Shown here: one piece after another, positions 10,691-22,400 of the stretch
Layout of the letters: each line of letters begins with the position of its first letter
Numbering within the stretch: the first letter of the stretch is position 1
Origin: Patella vulgata
Taxonomy: Eukaryota; Mollusca; Gastropoda; Patellidae
Direction of reading: 5' to 3'
DNA: 64,000 nt
Assembly (NCBI RefSeq): GCF_932274485.2
Contig: NC_065881.2
Span: forward strand, 7,846,613 to 7,910,612
The notes under the pieces: model-generated
Database searches by the model: none
What the model saw: the letters and a program-made list of their open reading frames with translations, nothing else
What the model was told of the DNA's origin: nothing
Position numbers and translations under genes: made by a program

Positions 10691-11038
10691 ATTTCTTTGA
10701 TGGACAGGACAGGGGGAAATTAACAGTGCACATTCTAGAAAGTGCCAAAAAGTTAATGAAAGGACGATCATCAAATTTTGAAAAGTTATAGGAATTTTAC
10801 CTCTGACGTCTCAGCCATTTAATTAATTGTGTACATTTTAGAAAGTGCTGAAAGGGTTGGTCGATCATCAAATTGGTATAACTTTCCAGTACTTCTCACG
10901 AATGACTGAAATAAATTAATTTATTAATTACAATCTTATTAAATGTGCTAAGAGGGTATTAGGATTGGTATAACTTATTATAGTTATAGGAATTTGTACT
11001 TCGCATTAATCCACAGCCCTAAAAGATCCAATTTAGGC

Positions 11039-11205
11039 AGGTGACTGAAATATAGTAGAAATCACAGTGGTATTACTTGGTGTGAAATGAACAAAGTAAG
11101 CTCATGTCTGATGGTGGACAGTAAATTAAGTCGTATTTGACATGTCAGTATGTTGATTATCTGCTTAAAAGATTATCCTCGCCGAATGTGAATTAAACCT
11201 GATAT
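11039..11205 (+). repeat. Dispersed repeat R4, copy 2
   Basis: GTGAAATGAACAAAGTAAGC, TCATGTCTGATGG and TTAAGTCGTATTTGACATG match 14244-14400, and 8155-8265 reversed. Confidence 0.65.
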
Positions 11206-11330
11206 GATTCTGTTTAATACCATCAGACTAATACAGTAGACATAGTCTATATCACTGAAGGTCGGGTGTCGCGTAGTTCTGCTGTTTTGTCTTGGATATC
11301 TGTACATACATTTTGATATCCCAAGTGGGG

Positions 11331-11440
11331 AGGGGGTGTGAGGATGGCCGAATGGTTAGCATGTGCGCGTTGTAAGGTCTGTCATTGAGATTGAACAAGG
11401 CCTTAGTCCCCAAATGACCTAGTTTGTGTCGAGTGGACGT

Positions 11441-11490
<50 letters not shown>
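11331..11490 (+). mobile_element. SINE-A copy with central deletion
   Basis: The head (GAGGATGGCCGAATGGTTAG) runs to GTCTGTCATTGAG, then jumps to the 3' body (CCTTAGTCCCCAAATGACCT) and a 40-base CT tail. Confidence 0.9.
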
Positions 11491-11493
<3 letters not shown>

Positions 11494-11847
11494 ATCCCAA
11501 GTTAATTAATTAACGGATTAAAGAAATGTGAAAACAAATTCTTAAATTTATGATTATGTCTATGCCGAATTCATCTTCAATCGGTTTTTAATAACGTTGA
11601 CATATTTTATTTCTAATTTACACAATTCGTTAGGTTTTATATAGAATGTACAAATAAGATTGGTGATAATATTTATCTTTGCAGTACCCCGTATCATATT
11701 ATGAAAAGTCGTAATCGTTGCAAAAATGTACTGTTTTAGAATAGCTACTAAGTCTGTGTTATTAATGTCTGAGCACGATACGATACTAAACTTCTGTGAA
11801 ATTATAACGCAATATTTGGAAGAGAAACGGTTAGCTGCGTTATTGTG

Positions 11848-12022
11848 TCACGGAAAGTCAGACAAGGGAAAATGTATAGTTGTTCAGATGGGACGAAAAC
11901 CCGAGTTTCTGTGTTGACATTGTCTGCCACGTAAAAGAATCCTTGTCAAGGCAAAATTTCCCTCATTGCACACTGCAGGTCATATGCCCGTCTTCATTAG
12001 CCCAGTTAAGAGCATTTCATTT
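11848..12022 (+). mobile_element. SINE-B partial copy
   Basis: GGAAAGTCAGACAAGGG, TTCAGATGGGACGAAAACCC, CCACGTAAAAGAATCC and CGTCTTCATTAGCCCAGTTA follow SINE-B order with gaps. A 63-codon frame at 11726-11917 runs into it and is not a gene. Confidence 0.75.
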
Positions 12023-12111
12023 GTGTAACCAATGACGATTTGCCTTCTTTTTTGTGTCCCTAATACATTCACAAAGATCGGGATCTCATTGGGGATAACA
12101 GTTTTCTCGTG

Positions 12112-12186
12112 AATGGTTGGTGTTCCTCGACTTGAATGGTTGGTGTTCCTCGACTTGAATGGTTGGTGTTCCTTGACTTGAATGCG
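12112..12186. repeat. 24-bp minisatellite, three units
   Basis: GAATGGTTGGTGTTCCTCGA CTT is repeated three times nearly perfectly. Confidence 0.9.
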
Positions 12187-12299
12187 ATCGTAATTAAACA
12201 TATCTGTTGAATGCAATCGGTTCAGACAGTCAGTCAGTAATTCACGCCAGAGCAATCAATTAATAAATCTGAGATTAAACAAACTGTCGATTCAAGATT

Positions 12300-12390
12300 C
12301 TGCTCAACCTGTTTTTAATCTGGGATTATCCTAAATCATAAAACAGATTAACGTTAATTGTAAAGCGATTAACGTAATTAAGTTAATGAT
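12300..12390 (+). repeat. Dispersed repeat R5, copy 3
   Basis: CTGGGATTATCCTAAATCAT then AAACAGATTAACGTTAATTG; same block order as 3112-3200. Confidence 0.5.
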
Positions 12391-13839
12391 AACAGTGTGG
12401 AACCGCTAGCGTAAATCCATTCATATCACAAAGTGTGTGTTACACGTTTTGCTCAAATCATTCATCACTCACTGTAAATCTGAACATTATATCCCTCAAT
12501 AAAGCACATGTGTTACCCCCTTCTCGAATATAGAAACACATGGAACAACGCGTTCTAAAAGATGTTATACATCTAATGGCCCCAATTAGCATAATTTAAT
12601 TTAACGTATTTCTCAGATCTTCATGGCCCCAAAAAACGTTATTCTTTTTTTTTTCTTTTTGCCTTCACAGACTTTAAAAAAATGTTTACGTGAATCAACA
12701 GAAACTCCTTTTTTAAATTAATATTTACATATTATAAAAGTACACTATATAATTATGGGATCTGAAACCAAGCCGGGGCTTATATAAATTCATTTCCACG
12801 GGAATATAACACATCGTATAAGAGTGTAATCATAAATAATATACTCTTTATATCTGATGTAAAGATTCCTTCCATATATATATTTTCCCTTTTATATGCT
12901 TCAACCAGTGCCTTAATTAAAGTATTTATCTATTTCCGGCTTAACATAAGAAATTTTAAAATAATGATTAAACGAACAGCTACTTTTTAAAAATTAACTC
13001 ACTACAGAATTGTAATTTCTGACGGAAGGACAATTTCCCCACATACAATTTCCCAATATTCGCATTTTTGCTTCTAAACCAGTGTCTTAATTAAACTGGT
13101 TACCTATTTCCGGAGCAATATAATTAATCTAAAATAAATATTGTTAAAACAAGCAACAAGTCTCTGATATTAATTGTGACGAATTCCGGAAGTTATCAAA
13201 ATATTGATGATTTTATTTTAATCCAATTAACTGATTAATTTCCTTTTACCCTCCTATTTATCATCGGCGGTGTTTCTTACTCTTTGATGTACCATAAATT
13301 CGAGTGGTACTTGAAATCAGCCATTGTTTAATCTTTAATGTGTAGTTTACCCTAAGGGCCTGTGTAGCACGTGTTGTTATTTTAAGTGAGTATACCTGAA
13401 GAACAATAAAAAAAAGAAGGAAATTAATGAAATAAAATCTAAAAGAAAAAAAATATATTAATATTAATTTATATTCACTAGATGGTATTTAATATAAGTC
13501 AAGAGTGTCATTCAATTGGCTGACTAAATATTATGGACTAATGGCTTACTTGCAGACTTAAATTCAATGAAATGTTCAAATAACTTCATTTTGTTTTAAA
13601 TAGTTTATTTACAAAAAAAATATAAATACACTCAAATATGCATGAAACTATATACAATGTAATATACAGTTTAATGTTATAGCATTTAATTATGTACATT
13701 TACTTGAGAGTCAATAACTTCAATAAAACTATTCAATTCATTCAAACTGATTCGAATTATTGAGCCAATTTATAGAAGCCTTTGGTTTGTTCCGGCATTC
13801 TGTTAATAATGAAAACGACATGGAGATTGCCGTACAACT
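12391..13839. other. AT-rich stretch with no recognised gene
   Basis: No long open frame, SINE or clear inverted repeat. Two similar passages (12895-12960 and 13075-13145, sharing CAGTGNCTTAATTAAA and CTATTTCCGG) suggest an internal old duplication. Otherwise nothing is visible. Confidence 0.5.
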
Positions 13840-14085
13840 ATCCTGTATCAACAATGCTAATGTATATTTTCATCAAGTGGGAATAAATAAGTTTTGTTTT
13901 TGTAATTGATAACTGTATATAATTCGTGATAATAATTATAAACAATGTATCTATATGTCTGTAAATAATTTATTACGGGTAATGGATTTATATAAACTCC
14001 GGCCTGATTTCTGACCTCATAATTAAATATTTATCTTTATAATATGTAAATATTGAATAAATATTGTTAGAAAATAAAAAAAAAA
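13840..14085 (+). mobile_element. Poly(A)-ended retroelement or processed-copy 3' end
   Basis: AT-rich sequence ends in GAATAAATATTGTTAGAAAA TAAAAAAAAAA, a poly(A) signal followed by an A-rich tract. It resembles 10060-10273 in wording (TTTATATAA...CC) but has no ORF. Confidence 0.35.
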
Positions 14086-14243
14086 GGCTAATGAATAAAA
14101 TCAAATCAATTATTGAGCAACCAAATCATTATGTTGTTATGGAAATTAAAAACATTTTTCTGGAGCATTAATTCGAGACACAATTTACACTTACACAAGT
14201 TTCAGTGTCAATTTTGTTGATTTCAACCTCTTTCTATATAATA

Positions 14244-14400
14244 TCTATAATAGTTGAAATCACATTGTCGTGTGAAATGAACATAGTAAGCTCACGTCTG
14301 ATGGCGACCGAAAATTAAGTCGTATTTGACATGCCAAGAGAGAAATTAGTTGTCACCTTAACAGATTATTCTCACCAAATTTGGATTAAGCCTAGTTAAA
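14244..14400 (+). repeat. Dispersed repeat R4, copy 3
   Basis: GTGAAATGAACATAGTAAGC, TCACGTCTGATGG and AAGTCGTATTTGACATGCC match 11039-11205. Confidence 0.65.
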
Positions 14401-14969
14401 GATCTTAAATCTAATTATGAAGACAGGTTACTCCAGACTACCTATTTTACCTGTTTGAGTAACGTGATTTGATTTCATTCAGATTTGAAAACGAAGTCGT
14501 CATATTATTAGTAAAAGTAACGGTATTTTATATATTCGTATAAATATACCGAGCTCATTATTCAGTTAATATTTGGATTTTATTATTAAAATATAATAAG
14601 ATTGGGGGTGAAATAACTTGATTTATCCAAAGTCTGCTTCTGCAGTGAAGGGATATCGCGGAAATTAGAGATTAATATATCTAAGGTGATTTTCAAATCT
14701 AGTTAATTAGTATTGTATATTCAATGTCGTACTCCAAATAAAATATTGTTTAAACCATATTATACTTCTACTATACATGAAATAAGGCTTTAGGAATTAT
14801 GATGTTGTTTTCGGCTTTGACGTCCTCCTCCCACCTAGCGTAATATCGCAGACTAAGGGAAATGATAATGTTGTTGTTTATTACAAATTTAACGTCCATG
14901 ACATAAAACAGGATATTATGGACAGGTTGATTTAATTAAGTTATTTACAAATGATAACATTTTAGGTAT

Positions 14970-15268
14970 TTTAAATACCGTTGATATTCATGAGAACAAA
15001 ACAATATCGCACCCTGTGTCGCACCAATACATGATGTATATATTAGATTATCTGCGTATATTCGTGCCAGAGTATAAAAATATACCTTGTGTTAATTTCA
15101 AATACCGTTAATGGTCATTGGAACAAAATTAGTAACAATATCGCACCTTGTGTCATCCCAATATATGCTGTATATATCAGATTATCTGCGTATTCTCGTG
15201 CCAGAGTATAAAAATAAAAGTATATTCGTGCCAGATTATAAAATAAAAAAGTATATTCCTGTCGGAGA
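14970..15268. repeat. Tandem duplication of about 127 bp plus short extra units
   Basis: AAATACCGTTGATATTCATG ... ATCTGCGTATATTCGTGCCA GAGTATAAAAAT is repeated once with about 10% change. Two short partial units of the GTATATTCGTGCCAGA block follow. Confidence 0.8.
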
Positions 15269-15484
15269 TTAATCTTGTATTATTTACTGACAACAGGCAA
15301 ACTCCAATTGTTTAGAAAAATATATGTTTATCAGCTGAGGGTTACAACGGATACCATAAAACATTTTACAACACCTAATAAACATGCAGGTAACCACAAC
15401 TGTGCGTTATGGTCTCTTCCCACAAGAATTATCAGACAGGTGTTAAGTAAGGGGTGTGTATTACATATGAGGGTTGGATACAGG

Positions 15485-15585
15485 TATATAAGTAAATGTT
15501 GCCATTAAGTGGTCCAAAGCCGTATTGGATTAACAACTGATTTCGTGCAGTGAGGAAAACTCCAGGAGTCCATATTGTCTTCTGA
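15485..15585 (+). promoter_or_regulatory. Possible promoter and first non-coding exon upstream of CDC25
   Basis: TATATAAG at 15485-15492 is followed about 95 bases later by a perfect donor (TTCTGAG|GTAAGTATT at 15585/15586). The CDC25 start codon sits in an exon with its own 3' splice site (AG at 19471-19472), so an upstream leader exon must exist somewhere. This is one place it could be. The link is speculation; cDNA would decide. Confidence 0.2.
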
Positions 15586-16196
15586 GGTAAGTATTGTAAT
15601 AGTATTGTACGACGAAAGGGGATAATGTATATCGGGGTATGTTTAGCGCTTATTATTGGATGAGAACCCAAAGCTGTAGAAAACAATGACACGACCAGAC
15701 AGTCTAGTTCCCTGTCAAAGCCAACTCAGTCTTTTCACGGGATTCAATAACTAATCTGATTGTTTTCAAAACTTGCTAACACCTACTGACAAGGCCAGGC
15801 CCCCTGAATGACCAAAGCCGGACAGCAGAACTAGTCTGACATCAATATACACTAATTTTCTCCGAGTTGTACAAAACCCGCGAATCTCAGGAAATCTGAC
15901 ATTTACGATTCAGAGCTCTTCGGGTCAACATCTATAACCATCTTTACATCATAGCATCGCTTCTTTTTTAAAAAGTTATACCAGTGTCATCACCCGTTCA
16001 GCTACCATCTTATTTTGGATTTCTTGGATATATTTCTTAATTCGAAAACAACAATTTGCAAGTTGGATCGTGGCCTCCCAGCAATAGATGGTAATGTTCG
16101 CTATAATCTGTATATTATGTGAAATATGGTTTGATGATAGATAGGTAGCTTAACGCGTGGTAATGGGTTAATCGGGTTGAGTATATAAGTCGAGTA

Positions 16197-16545
16197 GGTG
16201 TAGAGATAGGTAATGTAGTTTATTCATTTATTATAGTATTTAAAAATAAATTTACGAAAATTATCTTTAAATTCTGTAGTTTATTCATTTATTATAGTAT
16301 TCAGAAATAGTATTAGAAATAACGTTTACGAAAATTATCTTTAAACGCTGTAGTTTATTCATTAATTATAGTATTTTTTAAAAAAAAACGTTTACGAAAA
16401 TTATCTTTAAATTCTGCAGTTTATTCATCTATCATAGTATTTAGAATTTTTTTATCATAATTATTTTTGATTACTATAGTCGAGTACGTACGAAGATAGG
16501 TAATGTAGTTTATTCATTTATTATAATATTTTAAGATATATCCTC
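16197..16545. repeat. AT-rich tandem array, about five units of 61-75 bp
   Basis: Each unit reads GTAGTTTATTCATTTATTAT AGTATTT then TTACGAAAATTATCTTTAAA. Units start near 16213, 16276, 16350, 16418 and 16505. The outer units also share AGATAGGTAAT. Confidence 0.85.
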
Positions 16546-16854
16546 CAAAATTATAATATAATATTGTGTAATGTAAACGTAAACAATAATAATTGTCAAT
16601 AATTAATATTTAATATTTGTTCATATATTGGTTTAAACAATAATCCTAAAATATCATATATAATATTACAATTTTTAAAGATATGATACAAAAACAAGCT
16701 AAAAGCTTATATAGATTTGTCTCATATATGGTTATGTTACTTACTTGTGATATTTCAAGAAAATAATAAGTTACATGTTTCATGACGACGAAAGTTTGAT
16801 TCAGTAATGTAAATAGATATGGTCGTTCTAACCACCACGCCATATATTCAAATA

Positions 16855-17035
16855 ATAACATATTACTACAAGCGTTATAAATGTTAAATCATATATTTTC
16901 TATATATTGGTAATAATAATATTAGAGTGAACATTATAATAATATTAACATTATTACAAGCGTTATATTGTCTATATATAGCTAATAATAATATTAGGCT
17001 GATCGTTATAATAATATTAATATATTTTAGAGAAG
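16855..17035. repeat. Imperfect AT-rich tandem duplication
   Basis: ATTACTACAAGCGTTATA... TAATAATAATATTAG... ATTATAATAATATTAA occurs twice with about a 105-base period. Confidence 0.7.
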
Positions 17036-17454
17036 ACATAAGTTATTGGCATTGTTCAATTAAAAAAAACTAATCGTTTAATTGGTTATTTAAGTAATAA
17101 TTGATATCATATTTATGAAAATACATATATGATTGGAATAAAAACGAATTGCATGACAAATACGGATATTTTAAGAGATACTTATTTCAGATTTATTAGA
17201 TTGTTTTTCAGATAAGATTAAGCGAATAGAATTAATTAGTTAGTTAATAACTATGCTTAATATTGTTAGTCAAAGTCCCGGATACCCAAATACTGAGTTT
17301 AATATTAAACGACGTTTCGACGAGGATACTCTCGTATCATTTGCTCGTCGAGACGTTGCTTAGTATTAAACTCGGTAATTGTGTACCCATTCAACTGTAC
17401 CTTTTGTTAATATGTTCAATTACTAAATGCCAATCACAGAAGTCTATAAATATA

Positions 17455-17590
17455 TTGAAAATATTCTTAATCTATATATATATTGAAAATATTCGCAATC
17501 TATATTTATATGGAAAATATTCTTAATATATAATTATATGGAAAATATTTTTAATTTATAATTATATGGAAAATATTCTTAATCCAGTTT
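17455..17590. repeat. 31-bp AT-rich minisatellite
   Basis: TATGGAAAATATTCTTAAT.TATAATTA is repeated about 4-5 times. Confidence 0.85.
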
Positions 17591-17975
17591 ATCATGTAAC
17601 TAACAAGAATAATTGTTCAAAATATACAATACTTTTTTAAAAAAATTATATTAGAATATTCATTATCATGTCATAATATTATATTTACAAAAATATACCA
17701 TTGGCACCAAAATCAATAGGTGTCATTGGGTGTTGTTCAATTAGGTTTTCATCTATGAAGTGGATGTTAGTTAAAATTTATATAGTAACTCGACAATCAA
17801 GCAGACCAACGAGAAGATGATTGTCGAAACGTCGTACTTTTATAATAAAACCACTAATTATTTCCCATATAAATTGTGTTCTGTTATATGCGTGTCCTAG
17901 TCTCTAAATGCTACTTAAAGATTGACCTCATAAAGTAAATATATTTAAATAAACAAGTTGCTACCATCGTAATTA

Positions 17976-18200
17976 GACAAGGGCGAGGCCATGGAAAGTC
18001 TGTACAATATTAGATTTAAATCAGTAATTCTGGAAATTATTATCCATCGATTAGGCTAAAATACTGCTAATCTTTTATATTTTTTTATATTAGACAAGGG
18101 CGAGGCCATGGAAATTCTGTACAATATTACGTTGAAATCAGTAATTCTGGGAATTATTAGCCATATATCGATTAGGCTAAATATACTGCGAAGCTTTTAT
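17976..18200. repeat. Tandem duplication of about 115 bp
   Basis: TTAGACAAGGGCGAGGCCAT and the following 90 bases (ending CGATTAGGCTAAA..ACTGC) occur twice in direct orientation. Confidence 0.85.
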
Positions 18201-18689
18201 GTTGACTAATGGCTAAAATTGATAAAATTGGTTGGCTACTAAATATATTTTATTATAAACACCTATAAATGGCTTAAATGTTTTCATTGCATTCTTTAAT
18301 TTTTTTTAAGTGTTTACAAACCAATAAAATGTTTGTAGAAAATAAATACTTTAATCTGTAACTCATTATCTCTCTAATATTACTAGAAGCCAGGTTTTAA
18401 AAAGATAATCCACTTTAGAGGTTTGTTGTGCTAAAACTTAAGTGAAACCTTTCATTATCTCGCGAAATTTTGACAAAACATGGAGTCGATGATTGGTTTA
18501 AAAAGATTTACCACGCTGTTTTTAATCTTTAATACAGATAGGGACTGCTCCCTTTAATTATACACGATGGGTAAACAAACATCGCGGGTTTAATGATAAT
18601 CCATTAGTTTTATTTTCATTAACATCAAATATTCGTATATTAGCCAAATACTACCGATGGTTCCTCATTCAGTGTTGGGAAGATCCGAT

Positions 18690-19030
18690 GAGAAAGGTGG
18701 CTCCCGAGGACATAAAAAAGTCAATCGTGTTTTATCGAAGAACTGTTTCAAATGTACGTTTAGATAATGCAAGTTTAATAGCGTATATTGGAATATTTAA
18801 GGTGGCTTTCGTGTTTTATCGAATGTACGTTCAAATAATACAAGTTTATAGAATATATTGGAATTTTTAAGGTGGCTTTTGTGTTTATCGAAGAACGTTG
18901 AAATTATTCAATCAATGTAGATTAGTTTGTCATGTGCATATTGGAATTTTTATGGTGACTGTCGTGTTTTATAGAACGTTTGAATTATACCACATAGATT
19001 AATTTGTCAGGTGCATATTGGAACTTCAAA
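18690..19030. repeat. Tandem array of four diverged units (about 80-95 bp)
   Basis: Each unit has GGTGGCTTTCGTGTTTTATC, a GAACGTTTGAAT-like stretch and CATATTGGAATTTTTA. A 60-codon frame at 18688-18870 is made by the repeat. Confidence 0.75.
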
Positions 19031-19472
19031 TTAATGAATTATGAATGGGATTTATGTCTATGTATATTCAGTGTTTCAAATGTAACCGAACAATATGTAC
19101 ACTTTCTAATTTATGGTGTATTATAAGATAATGGTATCACGTGGATACTTTACGAGGTTAGTAGGGTTATTCAAAGAAATGTGGTCAGTATATGATTTAG
19201 TTTTTGGTAAGATGGTTACTTAGTCTGTAGATCAACAGGAGGAATTTGGATAAGAATTATTATTTAATTATTATGTTATAATATTTATCATAGTGTTTTT
19301 ACGGATTCAGGCCGCTGAGAAATTTGTGTTTCAGATACTTTGGGGTACTCAATATGATAAGAAGGGTGTGTAGAGATTTGTGGATTCTTCAGATACTCTT
19401 TGGACAATTTGACAACAAGTGAGATTCTTCAAATACTATTTGGATTAAGGACATCTTTTCGTTCTCTTTCAG

Positions 19473-22400
19473 CTGGTAGTGTAGAGTGATAAAGTGAGAT
19501 GGAATTTGTAGTCAACACAGTTCGCGACTGGAATATTGCCCCTCCTTCTACTGTTATTGACGAGTCTTCCAGAGATAGTGGTTTCGATTCCCCCACAATT
19601 CTAGATAAGGTATGGTAATAATTAGTTTTTTGTTTCTTTTTTAATGGAATCTGGTGCCTTGGTCATCAGTTAGTTGGTTGTGTAGAACTTTGAAGGAACA
19701 GGATGATTTGGCTTCAAGATTATTAAAAACAAAATTAGATTAGTGGGGTTCTGTATGGGAGTAAATGGCTAATCAATACGTTCTACCAAATTTATGATTT
19801 GGTTGGAATAAATGGCAAATACTACGAATTTTAAACATACATTATGCAAGAGCTAAATCTACCTATTGCAGGTATTTCTTTAGGCCTGAAATGTTAATTA
19901 GACATTAATTAACTCTCGGTGCCATCGCTAACCTGCGATTTTTACTGGATTTGAATACATTTTGTGATGGATGATTTAACGTCAAAATGGATAATCGAGA
20001 CATTTACTAGGACACTGCGCGGAGGATGTTACTGCTATAGAAAGCACACATCGTCAAATTTAAATGACAATTAGTTATGCCGTAAATACTTTACCAGTTT
20101 ACACATTTTGCCAAGATACCATATGCATATTAGTGCTATGGAAAACCCAGCATACACATTTTGCCAAGATACCATATGGGGCATATTACTTCTACTACTA
20201 TGGAACACCTTAAAGGCAGCGACTTAAATTCGCTAAATAATATCTTGATCACGAATAAGCCATATTAATGAATACATATTCTATTTGCTTAATTAAAGTT
20301 CATTGTTTTTATTTGCTTATAGGCCATGGATAAAGCGCCCTTGGGAGCCACACCAGAAATCGCCAATGTGAGCGGATTATCTTTTCAACTGAGTCGACGA
20401 ACCTTAGATTTCTTTGCTGTAATTGACAATGAAAACAAAGTGGACATAGAAAATGACGATTCGGTAAGTTTACGGGGACCAAGGTTGTATCCAATGAAAA
20501 GTGTTAGAATTTAACTCCAAGCGGTTGAATAATTACACTTTTGTATTAAGGGATTTAGATAAAGTGGAACAGGCTTCGGGTTATATTCGAAAACAAAAAC
20601 CACTCGTACTTTGATGATAATTTTCAATACTGATAAACGATTGGTCCTTACACCTTAAATCTTATACTAACCAATCAAATACAGGCAGCCGTATTTTGGA
20701 TAAGATTATTACGTTTGATCGGACGATTAGGAAAATTAGAAGCCATTTTGACTCGAAGCTGGACACATCAACCAGACATGATTTGTTTTAATTTGGGAAC
20801 ATTTTTTCAGGTTTTTCCTTTTCTTATGTCACCTGTCAACGATAAAAAGAGGCCAGTTTCTGCTGAACTTAGTTTTGAGACGTCTGAGTCACCACTGTCT
20901 CATAAAAGATTGAGGAAAGATGACAAGAATATGTTTGCTTCACCAAGGCGTTGTGGTCAAAGATTCAGAAAACACATTGTAAGTTTGTTTTTTAAAAATT
21001 TAATCTCACAAGTTAATTGTCAAAAATTTTGTACCGACATACATCGGTTTATATTGAGTTACTTGGGTTTACGTCTGCTTTCACCTCAGACATCAAACAC
21101 GTCCTGATTAAAATGAAATGAAATGGGGTTTAACGTCCTGCTGTTCTGTTCCGAACTGGGCTAATGAAGACGGGCATACGCCATACAGTGTGCTATGAGG
21201 GAAATTTTGCCTGGGCAGCGGCAATATGACCTACTGTTATATCGAATTCCAACTGTCAAGGGATCTTTTACCTGCACGCCAATGTATACGCGGGAACTCG
21301 CATTTTGGTCCCATCAAAACGACTAGACAACTGTCCTTGTCAGACCCTCCGTCCTGCATCACTAACAAGCTAAATTTATTTTGGCTTCAAAAAATTTAAT
21401 TCACATAATCAACTCTCTATAGAACATCGTATGGTCTTGATATTGAATGGATTATCGTAGCAATAGAACTTGATAAAAACTCAACTTTTTATTTCGCATT
21501 ATCATGTTTTGAACTATTATAGCTAGAACGAAATATGAATCTTTAATGCGTTTTAACTTAGAATAGACTGAACTAAATTATTGCTATAAAATTTAATGAA
21601 AATATCGTATTACAGTCTATGCCGTGTAGCACAACATCCATATCAGCACCATCACCGCCACCCACCAATGAATTAAAGATTAAAGATGTGTTAGAGAGAA
21701 TGGATGAAGAAACAGCTTTAATTGGTGACGGATCAACAGCTCATATTTTACCTACTATTGCTGGAAAAAACGCTGATTTGGTATCAATATCACACGAAAC
21801 AGTAAGTTATTATAAATATAAATAGTTATTAATAGTCTCTCGAGTGGTGCAATAAATACCATAGGAAAATAACTATTGTAAATGGCCAAATCGAATGTCG
21901 ATTTTACTATGCAATTCGAATATTCGATTCTGTGTCTAGTCTTTCGGATGGTGCGATAAATACCTTAGAGAAATAACTGTTATAAACGTAACGCTATTAG
22001 TGGGCAAATCGAATGCCGATTTTACTAATATTCGTATGCAATTCGAATGTTCGCTTCAATTGAAATGATAAATGTTAGACGTTTTTATGATACTATAATA
22101 TATAAAGTACGATATAACGAGAACCTCGGGGGATCAGAATTCAACCCGGAGGCACAAACAATGTACCTCATACCATGATATACGACATTAACAACTCGTT
22201 AACAAATCAAAGACGAAAAAAGATTTATTATTGGGAAGATTATAAATTATGATACATAAAACATGTTTTTTATTAGCGATAATTCAAAAATTATAATAGG
22301 AGAATGATGTTATTTTATTAGACGGCTGATGTAAAAATGATTTATTTAAACATGTTATTTTATTAGCGATAATTCTAAATTATAATAGGAGATTGATGTT

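Noticed and set aside
20309-20494. Reverse-strand frame over cdc25 exon 2
   Set aside because: Shadow of the well-supported forward exon.
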